A stretch of DNA of 64,000 nt, from NCBI RefSeq assembly GCF_024611995.1, contig NZ_CP102509.1:1240001-1304000 (forward strand), read 5' to 3'. How positions within the stretch are numbered: position 1 is the first letter of the stretch; each line of letters starts with the position of its first letter. Shown here piece after piece: positions 10,263 to 21,145 of this stretch. Source of the DNA: Streptomyces sp. NBC_00162 (GTDB taxonomy: Bacteria; Actinomycetota; Actinomycetes; Streptomycetales; Streptomycetaceae). The notes under the pieces are model-generated. The model was not told where the DNA came from, did no database searches, and saw nothing but the letters and a program-made list of their open reading frames with translations. A program made the position numbers and the translations under genes.

Positions 10263-10949
10263 GTGCCCGTACCCGTACTCCTCGCCGGCCGCTCCGTGCG
10301 GCTCGAGCCCCTCGCCCCCCACCACACCGAGGCTCTGGCCCTGGCCGGGGCCGAGGATCGTACGACTTACGCCTTCACTCCCGTACCCCACGGCGTGCAG
10401 GCGTCCCACGAGTACATCGACCGTGCCCTCGCCGATCAGGCGGCGGGTCGATCGGTCCCGTTCGCGGTGGTCAGAGCCACCGACGGGCGGGTCGTCGGTT
10501 CGACCCGGTTCCTGGAACTGGACTACTGGCAGGGGCCACTGGTGTGGCCCGCAGTGCCGGGCGTCCCGTTCGGCGATCCGGCGACGGCGATCCCCGATGC
10601 CGCCGAGATCGGCAATACCTGGCTGTCCCCGGGTGCCCAGGGAACCGGCATCAACACCGAGGCGAAGCTGCTCATGCTCCGCCATGCCTTCGAGACCTGG
10701 GGTGTGCGGCGGATCTCGCTGCGGGCGGACGCCCGCAACGGCCGCTCGCGTGCCGCGATGGAACGTCTCGGCTTCACCTGCGAGGGGGTCCGCCGGGCCC
10801 ATTCGCGGGGGCTCGACGGCGCGGTCCGCAGTACGGCCTTCTACTCGATCCTCGACGAGGAGTGGCCGGCCGTGCGGTCGATCATCGAGCTGAGGCTGTC
10901 GGCCGGTGCGCAGCGCAAGCGGCGCCGGCGCACCTTGATCCCCGCGTAG
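10263..10949 (+). CDS. GNAT-family N-acetyltransferase
   Basis: Acetyl-CoA-dependent acetyltransferase of 228 aa, RimJ/RimL-like. N-terminal LAGRSVRLEPLAPHH, central GSTRFLEL and EIGNTWLSPGAQGTGINTEA (the acetyl-CoA binding region), then NGRSRAAMERLGFTCEGVRR are typical of the protein or antibiotic N-acetyltransferase branch. The start is GTG 10263, chosen because homology begins immediately after it. A basic tail (RKRRRRT) follows the domain. The acceptor molecule is not known. It is followed by a convergent gene. Confidence 0.85.
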   Translation: MPVPVLLAGRSVRLEPLAPHHTEALALAGAEDRTTYAFTPVPHGVQASHEYIDRALADQAAGRSVPFAVVRATDGRVVGSTRFLELDYWQGPLVWPAVPGVPFGDPATAIPDAAEIGNTWLSPGAQGTGINTEAKLLMLRHAFETWGVRRISLRADARNGRSRAAMERLGFTCEGVRRAHSRGLDGAVRSTAFYSILDEEWPAVRSIIELRLSAGAQRKRRRRTLIPA

Positions 10950-10981
10950 TCCGCCTGGCGTAACGCTCCTGCGGCGGCCCT

Positions 10982-11022
10982 CCCCGGCCTCCTCCCCCGG
11001 ATTCATCCGAGGAAGGCCGGGG
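10982..11022. terminator. Possible bidirectional terminator hairpin
   Basis: Inverted repeat CCCCGGCCTCCTC against GAGGAAGGCCGGGG (one bulged base) with a 14-nt loop. It sits between the acetyltransferase and the convergent gene and overlaps the last codons of the latter. Confidence 0.45.
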
Positions 11023-12029
11023 CGAGGGCCGACGCCATGAGCCGGGCGGGGGCACCGCTGCCGTCGGCCGGCACCGAGTAGAGATCGGCGCCGAAGTCCC
11101 CCGGCAGGGAGTAGACGACGGTGCGGTCGTCCGTCCACACCACCTGGTCGTCCACGCTCCGCTCCTCGGCCAGCGGGGTCTCCGCTCCGGAGGCCAGGTC
11201 CAGTGCGTAAAGCCGCCACGGCGCCTCGGCCGGCAGGCCCGGCACCCGCTTCTTGAACACCACCCGGGTCCCGTCGGGCGACAGCGAGGGGCACTCGACG
11301 TTCTCGCGCAGCGTGGTCACGGTCCGCTCCGCGAGGTCTCCGCGGACCAGGTGGGTGCGGCCACCGGTGCCCAGCGTGGCGTAGAAGGTCCGCTCGTCGG
11401 CGGTGAAGGTCACTCCCCAGAAGTTCACGTCGGCGCTGCGGTACGGCTTGCCGTCCTTGAGGATCGTGAACTCCTCCAGCGAGGCGTCGAGCCTGCCGGT
11501 GCGCAGGTCGAGCACCGAGGTCCGCGTGGAGAAGTCGGTACCGGCGTACGAGTCCCCGCCGACGAAGACGGTCCAGGCGGCGAGCCTGCCGCCCGGCGAG
11601 ACCCGGGCGCGGGTGGGGATGCCGGTCAGCGCGTGCGCGGAGACCTCCTTCAGGCGGGCGTCGAGGACGACGGCCCGGTAGCGGTCCGGGACCCCGCCCT
11701 TGTCGGCCTGGAGGCAGATCCCGGTCCCCGCGGCCGAGTGGAAACGCAGGCAGGCGACCCCCGAGGCGGTACGGGCCCCTCCGGCGCACCGGCCGGAACG
11801 GTGGCGAGTTCGTCGCGGTGCGGGCCCCAGGCCATGTTCCGGAACACGATCCGCGGGCCGCCCCCGCCGGGTTCAGGGAGACCGCACCCCGGGTGACCTG
11901 CGGGCCCTCGGCCTGCGTCCGGTTCTTCTCGTCGGCACGGGAGGAGGCCCGTACGAGTGCGGTCACGGCCACGGCGGCGAGCAGCACGAAGGCGGTGGCC
12001 AGGATCAGGATCCGGCGCTGGAGGGTCAA
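11003..12029 (-). CDS. Membrane-anchored TolB/WD40-like beta-propeller protein (two apparent frameshifts)
   Basis: N-terminal transmembrane anchor (RRILILATAFVLLAAVAVTALV), then an extracytoplasmic propeller with TolB-like blades, for example SLSPDGTRVVFKK, WRLYALDLASG and DLYSVPADGSG. The reading is spread over three frames. Breaks lie at a CCCCC run at 11861-11865 and at GGGCCCC at 11774-11780, and one added base at each gives a continuous 342 aa. The start is TTG 12029, with GGAGAGGA upstream. Proteins of this kind occur widely in Streptomyces without a fixed function, so no role is assigned. Confidence 0.65.
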
Positions 12030-12280
12030 AAGGGGTCCTCTCCTCTCGCGGGGCGGGGGCACCATACCCATTGACATGCACATGAGCCAGGCCTGTCCGG
12101 CGAACGGCGCGGGAACGCGGCGGGCCTTGCCGGCGCCGGGCAACGGCCTTCCCCAAGAAAATCCCAAGAAAAGGAAAAATGCGGAACCCTGGCATGCTTT
12201 CGTTCATCCTTCGAACGGAAGGATCAAGCCCGCCAGACCACCGCCCCGTCGGGGCAGCACCAGCCGGAGAGCCACCGCAC

Positions 12281-13502
12281 ATGTCGTACGCACCCGAAGG
12301 GCAGCAGTACCAGCCGCCGTACCGGCCGGAGGGGCAGAACCCGCAGCAGCCCTACGGCGACCAGTACGTACAGCAGCAGTACGGGCAGCAGGAGTACGGG
12401 CAGCAGCCTCCCCACGGACACGGACCGTACGAGCCTTACGGGCAGGAGCCGGAGTACGAGCCCCGGCGCAAGTCCAGGGTCCGGCGCTGGGTGATAGCGG
12501 GTGTCGTCGTCCTCGCGCTCGCGGGCATAGCGGCCGGCGTGATGAACCACTACGAGATACCCCCGTTCACCGACAAGGGCTCGGCCGTGTCCTTCGGGAA
12601 GCCGCCCGCCGGCGGCGACGGCAAGAAGGACGCCCCCCAGCAGGCGGCGAACTCCAAGATGCTGATGCCCACCGGGCCGGCCGCCGACTTCAAGAATTCG
12701 ATGACCCTGCCCGACGGGACGCACGTCGCCGTCACCACGCTGGACGGCAAGAAGTCCGGCTTCAAGGGCAAGGTGTGGGTCTGGGCGCCCAAGGAGTACA
12801 ACGACCCCAAGTTCGCCAAGAGCGGCTTCCCGGTCATGATCGCCCTGCCGGGCGGCGCCGGATACCCGAGCAACTACTGGATGGGCACCGACCTCGGTCT
12901 CCAGACCAGCATCGCCAAGTGGTACTCCGAGGGGAAGAGCAAGCCGTTCATCCTGGCCATGCCGGTGCTCAACCCGGGGCCGGACGACAAGGGCGTCTAC
13001 TGGGACGGCTCCGACATCCCCGACCAGCCGAAGATGGGCACATGGCTGACCGAGGACGTGCCGGACCTGATGAAGGCGAACTTCCGGACCGTGAAGTCCC
13101 GTGACGGCTGGGCCTTCATGGGTTCCTCCACCGGCGGGTTCGCGGGCCTGAAGGCCGTGCTGAAGCACCCGGACAAGTTCAAGGCCGTGATCGCCTCGGG
13201 CCCGGACATCGTCCCGGACTCCTCCCTCTGGAAGGGCCACGACAAGGAGAAGGCCGAGAACAACCCGGAGCTGCTGGCGAAGCAGCTCATCGACCGCAAG
13301 GGTCCGGACGTCTACCTCGCCTTCCAGGTCGGCGACAGCGAGAACAACAAGAAGACCCTGCCGGACGTGCAGAAGTTCATCGCCACCTTCGGCAACAAGG
13401 GGCCCGTGCACACCGAGCTGAGGATCATCAAGGGCGGCCAGCACAACGCCAAGACCTACGTCCCGAACATGGGCGAGGGGCCGATCCAGTACATCAGCAA
13501 GG

Positions 13503-13525
<23 letters not shown>
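12281..13525 (+). CDS. Membrane-anchored esterase-family alpha/beta hydrolase
   Basis: The 414-aa protein begins with a cytoplasmic tail rich in Gln, Pro, Tyr and Gly (about residues 1-65, repeated YGQQ-type units). One transmembrane helix follows (VIAGVVVLALAGIAAGV), then an external domain of the putative-esterase/antigen-85-like fold. Seen in it are VMIALPGGAGYPSNYWM, the nucleophile elbow MGSSTGGFAG, and a C-terminal His in KGGQHNAKT. The start at ATG 12281 has GGAGAG nine bases upstream. It probably acts on cell-envelope esters or acts as an acyltransferase; the substrate is not evident. Its 3' end overlaps the convergent carboxylesterase by 23 bp. Confidence 0.82.
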
Positions 13526-15085
<1,560 letters not shown>

Positions 15086-15177
15086 CTAGCAGCCGTGACC
15101 ACCCGGGCCTCCCCGCGTTGTATGCCATGTCAAACGCCGCAGACCTGCGGCACCCCATATCGCATGAGGAGATCTTG

Positions 15178-15465
15178 ATGTCGCGTATCGCGAAGGCATT
15201 CGCCGTCACCGCTGTCGCCGGTAGCGTCGTGGCCGCCGGAGCGGGTCTGGCCGTCGCCGATGCCGGAGCGCACGGTGCGGCGATCGGCTCCCCCGGTGTC
15301 CTGTCGGGCAACCTGCTCCAGGTTCCGGTGCACGTCCCGGTCAACGTCTGCGGCAACACCGTCAACGTGATCGCCCTGCTGAACCCGGCGTTCGGCAACG
15401 TCTGCGTGAACGCGTCGGGCCACGAGGACAAGCACCACACCGAGGGCGGGGACTACGGCCACTGA
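15178..15465 (+). CDS. Short chaplin (secreted hydrophobic surface protein)
   Basis: A 95-aa precursor with a Sec signal (SRIAKAFAVTAVAGSVVAAGAG) and one chaplin domain: GSPGVLSGNLLQVPVHVPVN, then the two conserved Cys (VCGNTVNVI and NVCVN) around LLNPAFGN. Chaplins assemble as amyloid-like fibres on aerial hyphae and lower surface tension. There is no sorting signal, so this is a short, wall-unanchored type; the tail is His/Asp-rich (HEDKHHTEGGDYGH), which is longer and more polar than in typical short chaplins. ATG 15178 follows GAGGAG at 15166-15171. A strong terminator follows. Confidence 0.93.
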   Translation: MSRIAKAFAVTAVAGSVVAAGAGLAVADAGAHGAAIGSPGVLSGNLLQVPVHVPVNVCGNTVNVIALLNPAFGNVCVNASGHEDKHHTEGGDYGH

Positions 15466-15494
15466 TCGTCGGCCGCTGATCGGCTGATCGGCTG

Positions 15495-15524
15495 AAGGGC
15501 CCCCGCCTCCTGGCGGGGGCCCTT
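15495..15524. terminator. Strong bidirectional terminator
   Basis: Perfect 13-bp inverted repeat AAGGGCCCCCGCC / GGCGGGGGCCCTT with a 4-nt TCCT loop, between the chaplin gene and the convergent tyrosinase gene. Confidence 0.9.
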
Positions 15525-15531
15525 TCCCGTG

Positions 15532-16389
15532 TCATTCGTAGCGGTAGATGCCCTGGTGGCCGAACATCTCGCGCGGGGTGACGTCCCACGGCGGCATCGG
15601 CTCGTCGAGGGCGATCACCCGGCCGCGCTGGAGGTCGCCGAGCGCGGGCGGCACGGCGGGCAGGTAGCCGGAGCGCGGGTGCTTCCGCTGCCAGCGGTCC
15701 CAGACCAGGTCCACGAAGGCGTGGTGCAGCCAGAAGGCCGGGTCGTTGGGCGCCGTTCCGCCCGTCATGTGGCCGCCGATCCACTGGTGGACCTTGTTGT
15801 GGTTGCGCCAGCGCTCGCTCTTGGGCGCGGCCCAGCCCTCCAGCTTGTTGCGGAAGCCGTCGACGGCGGAGTTCCAGGGCGAGATGTCGTAGACCGGGTC
15901 GTCGATCGCCCACTGGAGTTCGGCCGGGGTGGGCAGGGCGATCGGGTTCTGCGGCCGGCCGAGGTTGCGGGTGAGGAAGCGGGCTTCCGAGATGCCCACC
16001 GTCACCGTCCAGTTGCCCTTGTCGTGGGCGAACGGCCCGGTCATCACCTGCCGGTCCGAGGCGCGGCCGGTGCCGCCGAGGAAGTCGTCGGCCCAGAGGG
16101 AGGAGACCGGGCTGTTGTCGGTGGTCCAGTCCCAGTAGGGGATGGAGACGTTCGGGTCGACGGCCTGCAGCTGCTTCTCGAAGGCCAGCAGGTAGTACCG
16201 GTGCCACGGGAAGAAGGACGGGGACATGTGCCCGACTCGGAGCTTGCGGTCGCGGTCTGGCACGAAGTACTTGCCGTGGGTGCGCACGAAGGTGTCGTAG
16301 ACGCCGTTTCGCTTGAGCTCCAGCACGGCCGCCGTGAACCGCTTCTTCTGGGCGCTGGTCAGGTTCTTCTGGTTCTGCCGGGTGTACAA
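15532..16389 (-). CDS. Second tyrosinase (MelD2/MelC2-like)
   Basis: A complete second tyrosinase of 285 aa. CuA ligands are His38, His54 and His63 (GHMSPSFFPWHRYY) at the same residue numbers as in the first enzyme. CuB ligands lie in RNHNKVHQWIGG and FWLHHAFVDLVW. The two enzymes differ through most of the sequence, so this is an old paralogue or a separately acquired copy, not a recent duplication. The start is TTG 16389 (giving MYTRQNQ, the usual family N-terminus) with GGAGGAG just upstream. The gene follows its cofactor gene by 17 bp, in the same order as the first operon. Confidence 0.92.
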   Translation of the reverse strand: MYTRQNQKNLTSAQKKRFTAAVLELKRNGVYDTFVRTHGKYFVPDRDRKLRVGHMSPSFFPWHRYYLLAFEKQLQAVDPNVSIPYWDWTTDNSPVSSLWADDFLGGTGRASDRQVMTGPFAHDKGNWTVTVGISEARFLTRNLGRPQNPIALPTPAELQWAIDDPVYDISPWNSAVDGFRNKLEGWAAPKSERWRNHNKVHQWIGGHMTGGTAPNDPAFWLHHAFVDLVWDRWQRKHPRSGYLPAVPPALGDLQRGRVIALDEPMPPWDVTPREMFGHQGIYRYE

Positions 16390-16405
16390 CTCGGGGCTCC
16401 TCCCC

Positions 16406-16771
16406 TCAGCCGTGGTGCGGGGCGGACGCCAGGACCAGCTGGGCCGTGCCCAGTTCGTCGACGGCCGCACGGGCCAGTTCCAGCGGTGTCCCGAAGGACT
16501 CGAAGTGGTTGACCCCGCTCAGGTAGCTGCCGTCGGCCCGGCGCATGACGTGCAGCGGGCGCCCGTCGATGCGGATCCCGGCCTGGTCCACGGCGATGTG
16601 CCGGCCCCGGTACGTCTCCTCCGCGAGCGGGGCCGGGGTGAGGGTCTGCCGGGGGCGGCGGGCACGCAGTACGGGAGCGAGCGCCGCGGCCGTGCCGGCG
16701 AGCACGGCCGCGGTGAAAGCCGTACGGAGAAGGGCGCGGCGGGTGGGAAGTGCGGCGGGTGCTGCGGACAT
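16406..16771 (-). CDS. Second tyrosinase cofactor (MelC1-like)
   Basis: A 121-aa Tat-exported copper chaperone for the tyrosinase that follows. A twin-arginine signal (TRRALLRTAF then a hydrophobic stretch) precedes the conserved mature region GIRIDGRPLHVMRRADG and GVNHFES. It lacks the GGHHGGHH insert seen in the other cofactor, so copper handling may differ. It is followed 17 bp later by the tyrosinase. Confidence 0.88.
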   Translation of the reverse strand: MSAAPAALPTRRALLRTAFTAAVLAGTAAALAPVLRARRPRQTLTPAPLAEETYRGRHIAVDQAGIRIDGRPLHVMRRADGSYLSGVNHFESFGTPLELARAAVDELGTAQLVLASAPHHG

Positions 16772-16799
16772 TCGGTCTCCCTCGCTCGGTGGCCGGCGG

Positions 16800-17519
16800 C
16801 TACGGGTCTAACGCCGCGCGGCGGGCGAGGTCACCCCTGAGGGTGCTTGTAGAAGAGGGTCGTGGGGTGCACGCGGCCGTCTCGTGGTCGAGTCCGGCGA
16901 GGATGAGGATCAGGCCGCCGCGCGCTGGAGGGGGCAGGTGCAGGTCGCGGAAGATCGCCGCCATCCGGAGCGCGAAGACGAGACCGGCCGAGATGACGAT
17001 GTCCAGCGTGTCCGCGGTCCCGGCCCGCTGCAGGCCGAGGTAGGCGGCGGCGCCCGCCAGCGCGGCGGTCGCGTACACCTCCTCGCGCAGCAGCAGCGGA
17101 GGGAACTCCCCGCACAGGACGTCGCGGACGACCTCGCCGGTGACGCCGGTCAGGACGGCGAGGATGAGGACGGCGACGGGCGTGACGTGGGCGTCGATCG
17201 CGGCCCGGGCGCCGATCACGGTCACCACGGCGAGGCCGAGGGCGTCGGCCACCATGAGGGTGCGGTGCGGGAGCTCCTGGCGGCGCAGGTAGAGCATGGT
17301 CGTCACGCCGACGGAGGCGATGAGCACGAGCAGCACCCAGTCGTGCGTCCAGTAGAGCGGGTGCCGGTCGAGGATCAGGTCGCGCAGGGTGCCGCCTGAG
17401 ATGCCGGCGGCGAAGGCGAGGACGAGCCCGCCGAAGGGGTCCATGTTGGCGCGGTGCGCGGCCAGTACGCCGGAGGCGGCGAAGGCGGCGACGCCGAGGA
17501 GGTAGAGGGCGTGCAGCAT
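16800..17519 (-). CDS. TRIC/UPF0126-family membrane protein
   Basis: Inner-membrane protein of 239 aa with two copies of the UPF0126 domain, about six to seven helices. Each half has the glycine-rich motif: GGTLRDLIL in the first and GEVVRDVLCGEFPPLL in the second. Relatives form trimeric cation channels (prokaryotic TRIC) or have been proposed to carry glycine (YicG). ATG 17519 is preceded by GAAGGAGG. It ends 28 bp before the second tyrosinase cofactor on the same strand and may read into it. Confidence 0.85.
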   Translation of the reverse strand: MLHALYLLGVAAFAASGVLAAHRANMDPFGGLVLAFAAGISGGTLRDLILDRHPLYWTHDWVLLVLIASVGVTTMLYLRRQELPHRTLMVADALGLAVVTVIGARAAIDAHVTPVAVLILAVLTGVTGEVVRDVLCGEFPPLLLREEVYATAALAGAAAYLGLQRAGTADTLDIVISAGLVFALRMAAIFRDLHLPPPARGGLILILAGLDHETAACTPRPSSTSTLRGDLARRAALDP

Positions 17520-17687
17520 GGCGCCTCCTTCACTGGGCGGGCGGGTTCTCGGGGGCAACCCGTCGAGGGTGCCGCACCCGGCCCGGCCCGCGCATCGGCC
17601 GTTCGGCCATGCCGCAGCCCCTGCCGGTGGGCGCCGGGCCGCACCCGCCCGAGCACGCCCTCTCCCGGGCCCGCTCCCGGACGCCTC

Positions 17688-18803
17688 CTAGGGGGCCGGG
17701 AGTTCCGCGAAGTCGGCGACCAGGCCGCGGTGGTGGCCCGCCGTGCCGAGGGTCAGGGAGTCGGCCTTGGCCCGCTTGAGGTAGAGGTGGGCCGGGTGTT
17801 CCCAGGTCATGCCGATGCCGCCGTGCAGCTGGACGCACTCCTCGGCGGCCCGGACGGCCACGCCCGAGCAGTAGGCCTGGGCGACGGCAACCGTGAGCGG
17901 TGCGTCGGGGGACGCGGTGGCCAGGGCGTCGGCCGCGGCCCTGGCCGCCGCCCGGGCGGAGGCCACGTCGAGCCAGAGGCGTGCCAGGCGGTGCTTGAGG
18001 GCCTGGAAGGACCCGACGGGCCGGTTGAACTGATGGCGGACCCGGAGGTATCCGACGGTCTCCGTCAGGCACCACTCGGCGATGCCCAGTTGCTCGGAGG
18101 CGAGCAGCCCGGCCCCGGAGAGCAGGGCCCCGGCGACGGCCGCCCGGGCCGTGGCGGGGTCGGCGAGCCGGGTGCCGGCGGCGGCGTCGAGGGTGACGGT
18201 GGCCAGCGGGCGGGTCAGGTCCAGCGGGACCTGCGCGGTGAGCTCGGCCGAGGCGGCGGGGACGGCGTACAGCCCGGTGTCGGCGAGCACCAGCAGCACG
18301 TCGGCGGCCACCGCGTCCGCGACGGAGGTGACCGTACCGGTCAGGGTCCCGCCGCCGGAGTCCCGGACGGCGGCCGGCAGCGGGGCGCCGGGGGCGAGGG
18401 TCAGCGGCACGGCCGGTACGCACACCTGCCGCCCCGAGGCCAGCTCCCGCAGCAGCGGGGCGGCGTCCCCGGTGTCGCAGCCGAGCAGGATCTCGGTGGC
18501 GAGCACAGCGCTCGTCAGGTACGGGACGGGCGCCACGGTCCGGCCCAGCTCCTCCAGGACCACCGCCGCCTCGCGGTGGCTCGCACCCTGGCCGCCGAGC
18601 TTCTCCGGGACGAGGAGCCCGGCCGCGCCGATCCCGGCGGCGAGGGGGCGCCACAGGGCGGGGTCGTGGGGGCGGTCGGTCTCGATCCGGGCGAGGATGC
18701 TCGCGGGTGAGCAGCGGGCCTCGAGGAGCGACCGTACGGCGGCGCGGAGTTCTTCCTCGGCCTCGGAGTAGAGCAGGTCCGTCGGTGTCGTCGGTACCGT
18801 CAT
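17688..18803 (-). CDS. Acyl-CoA dehydrogenase
   Basis: FAD-dependent acyl-CoA dehydrogenase, 371 aa. N-terminal helices carry GLLVPEKLGGQG, the C-terminus QLHGGIGMTWEHPAHLYLKRA binds FAD and CoA. The middle beta domain is short and poorly conserved, as in the non-catalytic-like partner subunits of alpha2beta2 dehydrogenases from actinomycetes. The usual catalytic Glu is not obvious. Its start codon overlaps the stop of the upstream dehydrogenase (ATGA), which fits a heteromeric pair. Confidence 0.88.
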   Translation of the reverse strand: MTVPTTPTDLLYSEAEEELRAAVRSLLEARCSPASILARIETDRPHDPALWRPLAAGIGAAGLLVPEKLGGQGASHREAAVVLEELGRTVAPVPYLTSAVLATEILLGCDTGDAAPLLRELASGRQVCVPAVPLTLAPGAPLPAAVRDSGGGTLTGTVTSVADAVAADVLLVLADTGLYAVPAASAELTAQVPLDLTRPLATVTLDAAAGTRLADPATARAAVAGALLSGAGLLASEQLGIAEWCLTETVGYLRVRHQFNRPVGSFQALKHRLARLWLDVASARAAARAAADALATASPDAPLTVAVAQAYCSGVAVRAAEECVQLHGGIGMTWEHPAHLYLKRAKADSLTLGTAGHHRGLVADFAELPAP

Positions 18804-19993
18804 CGGGTCAGATCCTTCCAGGCCAGGTCCTTGTCGTCGCGCGGTTCGGGAGGCAGGCCCAGCACGCGTTCGGCGACGATGTTGAGGAGGACTTCGCTGG
18901 TGCCGCCCTCGATGCTGTTGCCCTTGGCGCGCAGATAGCGGTAGCCGGCGTCGCGGCCGGTGAAGTCGACCAGTTCGGGACGGCGCATGGTCCAGTCCTC
19001 GTACGACAGGCCCTCCTCCGCGAGGAGTTCGACCTCCAGTGCGCTGATCTCCTGGTTGAGGCGGGCGAAGGTGAGCTTCATCCCGGATCCCTCGGGGCCG
19101 GGCTGGCCGACGGCGAGCTGCTGGCGCAGCCGTTCACCGGTGAGGCGGGCGACCTCGGCCTCCACCCACAGCTCCAGCAGCCGCTGGTGGAGGGCGTGGG
19201 TGCGCAGTTCGGGGCGTTCGCGCCAGGCAGCGGCGACCGGCGCGATCATGCCGCCCTCGCGCGGGATGCGCATGCCGCCGATGGAGACGCGTTCGTTCAT
19301 CAGGGTGGTGCGGGCGACCGCCCAGCCGTCGCCGACGGCGCCGAGCCGGTGGGCGTCGGGGATGCGGACGCCGGTGAGGAAGACCTCGTTGAACTCGGCC
19401 TCGCCGGTGATCTGGCGCAGCGGCCGGACCTCGACGCCGGGGGCGTGCATGTCACAGAGGAAGTACGTGATGCCCCGGTGCTTGGGCTGCGCCGGGTCGG
19501 TGCGGGCGATCAGGATGGCCCAGCGGGCGGTATGGGCGCTGGAGGTCCACACCTTCTGGCCGTCGACCACCCACTCGCCCGACTCCTCGTCCAGGACGGC
19601 GCGGGTGCCGAGCGCGGCGAGGTCGGAGCCGGCGCCGGGCTCGCTGAAGAGCTGGCACCAGACCTCCTCGCCAACCCACAGGGGCCGCAGGAAGCGCTGC
19701 TTCTGCTCCTCGGTGCCGTACGCGAGGATCGTGGGCGCGGCCATGCCGAGGCCGATGCCGATCCGGCGCGGGTCGTTGTCGGGGGCTCCGGCGGCCTCCA
19801 GTTCGGCGTCGACCACGGCTTGGAGGGTGCGGGGGGCGCCGAGGCCGCCCAGGCCCTCGGGGTAGTGCACCCAGGCGAGTCCGGCGTCGAAGCGGGCGCG
19901 CAGGAAGTCCGTACGGGACGTGTCCGCGGGCGGGTGGGCGGCGAGCAGTTCCCGTACGCGTGTGAGCAGGTGCTCGGCGGTGGTGGCGGTCAT
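18800..19993 (-). CDS. Acyl-CoA dehydrogenase (catalytic partner)
   Basis: A 397-aa acyl-CoA dehydrogenase with all standard blocks: CQLFSEPGAGSDLAAL (flavin and substrate), WVVDGQKVWTSSAHTARW, GEAEFNEVFLTGVRIPD, and the C-terminal GNSIEGGTSEVLLNIVAERVLG with the Glu of IEGGTSE. It lies between a quinone oxidoreductase and a second dehydrogenase, each overlapping by 4 bases. Together they look like a catabolic unit for branched, steroid-like or aromatic acyl chains; the exact substrate is inference. Confidence 0.92.
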   Translation of the reverse strand: MTATTAEHLLTRVRELLAAHPPADTSRTDFLRARFDAGLAWVHYPEGLGGLGAPRTLQAVVDAELEAAGAPDNDPRRIGIGLGMAAPTILAYGTEEQKQRFLRPLWVGEEVWCQLFSEPGAGSDLAALGTRAVLDEESGEWVVDGQKVWTSSAHTARWAILIARTDPAQPKHRGITYFLCDMHAPGVEVRPLRQITGEAEFNEVFLTGVRIPDAHRLGAVGDGWAVARTTLMNERVSIGGMRIPREGGMIAPVAAAWRERPELRTHALHQRLLELWVEAEVARLTGERLRQQLAVGQPGPEGSGMKLTFARLNQEISALEVELLAEEGLSYEDWTMRRPELVDFTGRDAGYRYLRAKGNSIEGGTSEVLLNIVAERVLGLPPEPRDDKDLAWKDLTR

Positions 19994-20967
19994 CGGGAGA
20001 CACCCCGGTCCCTGGGCATGACCAGAACCAGCCGGCCGGTGGTGGCGCCGTCGGCGAGGCGCTGCACGGCGTCGGCGACGGCGGGGAGCGCGATGGTTTC
20101 GCTGACCAGGGGCTTGATGGCGCCTTCGGCTGCGAGGCGGGTGAGTTCGGTGTGGCAGGCGGCGATCGAGGCCGGGTCCTTGACGGCGTAGAGCCCCCAG
20201 TGCAGGCCGAGGATCGAGTAGTTCTTGACGAGGGCGTGGTTGAGGGCGGGCGCGGGGACGGTGCCGCTCGCGAAGCCGACGACGACGATCCGGCCCTCGA
20301 AGGCCACGCACTTGGCGGAGGCGGTGTAGGAGTCGCCGCCGACGGGGTCGTACACGACGTCGGCCCCGCGCCCGCCGGTGAACTCCTTCACCCGGGCGAT
20401 CACGTCCTCGGCCGTACGGTCGATCACCAGGTCACAGCCGAGTTCCTCGGCGGTACGCGCCTTGGCCTTGCCGCCGACCACCCCGATGACGGTGGCCCCG
20501 GCGGCCTTGCCGAGCTGGACGGCGGCGCTGCCGACCCCGCCGGCGGCGGCGTGTACGAGCAGGGTCTCGCCCGCCTGGAGGCGGGCCCGGCGGTGCAGGC
20601 CGAACCAGCCGGTCTGATAGCCGATGTGCAGGGCTGCGGCCTGGGCGTCATCAAGGCTCTCGGGGGCCGGAAGCAGGGCCCGTTCGGGTGCGACCACGTA
20701 CTCGGCGAAGCCGCCGTGGGGCAGGCTCGGGTTGGCGATGACGCGGCGGCCGTCGTCGGTCAGGCCGCAGATCTCGACGCCGGGGGTGAAGGGCAGCGGC
20801 GGGCGGATCTGGTACTGGCCGCGTACGAGGAGGGCGTCGGGGAAATTGAGGTTCGCCGCCAGCACCTTCAGCCTCACCTCGCCCTCGCCGGGCACCGGTT
20901 CGGAGATCTCCTCGAGGCGCATGACCTCTCGGGGCTCTCCAGGGGTGTGTACTCGCCATGCCTGCAT
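19990..20967 (-). CDS. NADPH:quinone oxidoreductase-like MDR protein
   Basis: Medium-chain dehydrogenase/reductase of 325 aa without the zinc ligands. The GroES-like half has LKVLAANLNFPDALLVRGQY and the Rossmann half VHAAAGGVGSAAVQLGKAAG. VYDPVGGD and GFASGTVP are typical of the quinone oxidoreductase/enoyl reductase branch. It is the first gene of the operon with the two acyl-CoA dehydrogenases. An inverted repeat AAGCGGTCGCTT 48 bp upstream may be its operator. Confidence 0.9.
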   Translation of the reverse strand: MQAWRVHTPGEPREVMRLEEISEPVPGEGEVRLKVLAANLNFPDALLVRGQYQIRPPLPFTPGVEICGLTDDGRRVIANPSLPHGGFAEYVVAPERALLPAPESLDDAQAAALHIGYQTGWFGLHRRARLQAGETLLVHAAAGGVGSAAVQLGKAAGATVIGVVGGKAKARTAEELGCDLVIDRTAEDVIARVKEFTGGRGADVVYDPVGGDSYTASAKCVAFEGRIVVVGFASGTVPAPALNHALVKNYSILGLHWGLYAVKDPASIAACHTELTRLAAEGAIKPLVSETIALPAVADAVQRLADGATTGRLVLVMPRDRGVSR

Positions 20968-21014
20968 CCGGGGCCTCCAGCCGCCGTCGAGGAACCACGC
21001 TCCGCGGGCATACT

Positions 21015-21026
21015 AAGCGGTCGCTT
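21015..21026. promoter_or_regulatory. Candidate TetR-type operator before the acyl-CoA operon
   Basis: Inverted repeat AAGCG-GT-CGCTT in the context ACTAAGCGGTCGCTTGCC, 48 bp before the first start codon of the oxidoreductase-dehydrogenase operon. Similar AAGCG/CGCTT palindromes are known as TetR-family sites before acyl-CoA genes in actinomycetes; the regulator is not in this window. Confidence 0.5.
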
Positions 21027-21145
21027 GCCCTCCTGTGAACCACGCGGACACGCGGGAAAAGGGGCGGCCCTTCCGGTGGGGCCGGATTAGCATCAACGGG
21101 CAGTTGTCATGGGGCATATGACACGACCATCGGGGGAACCGTCCA

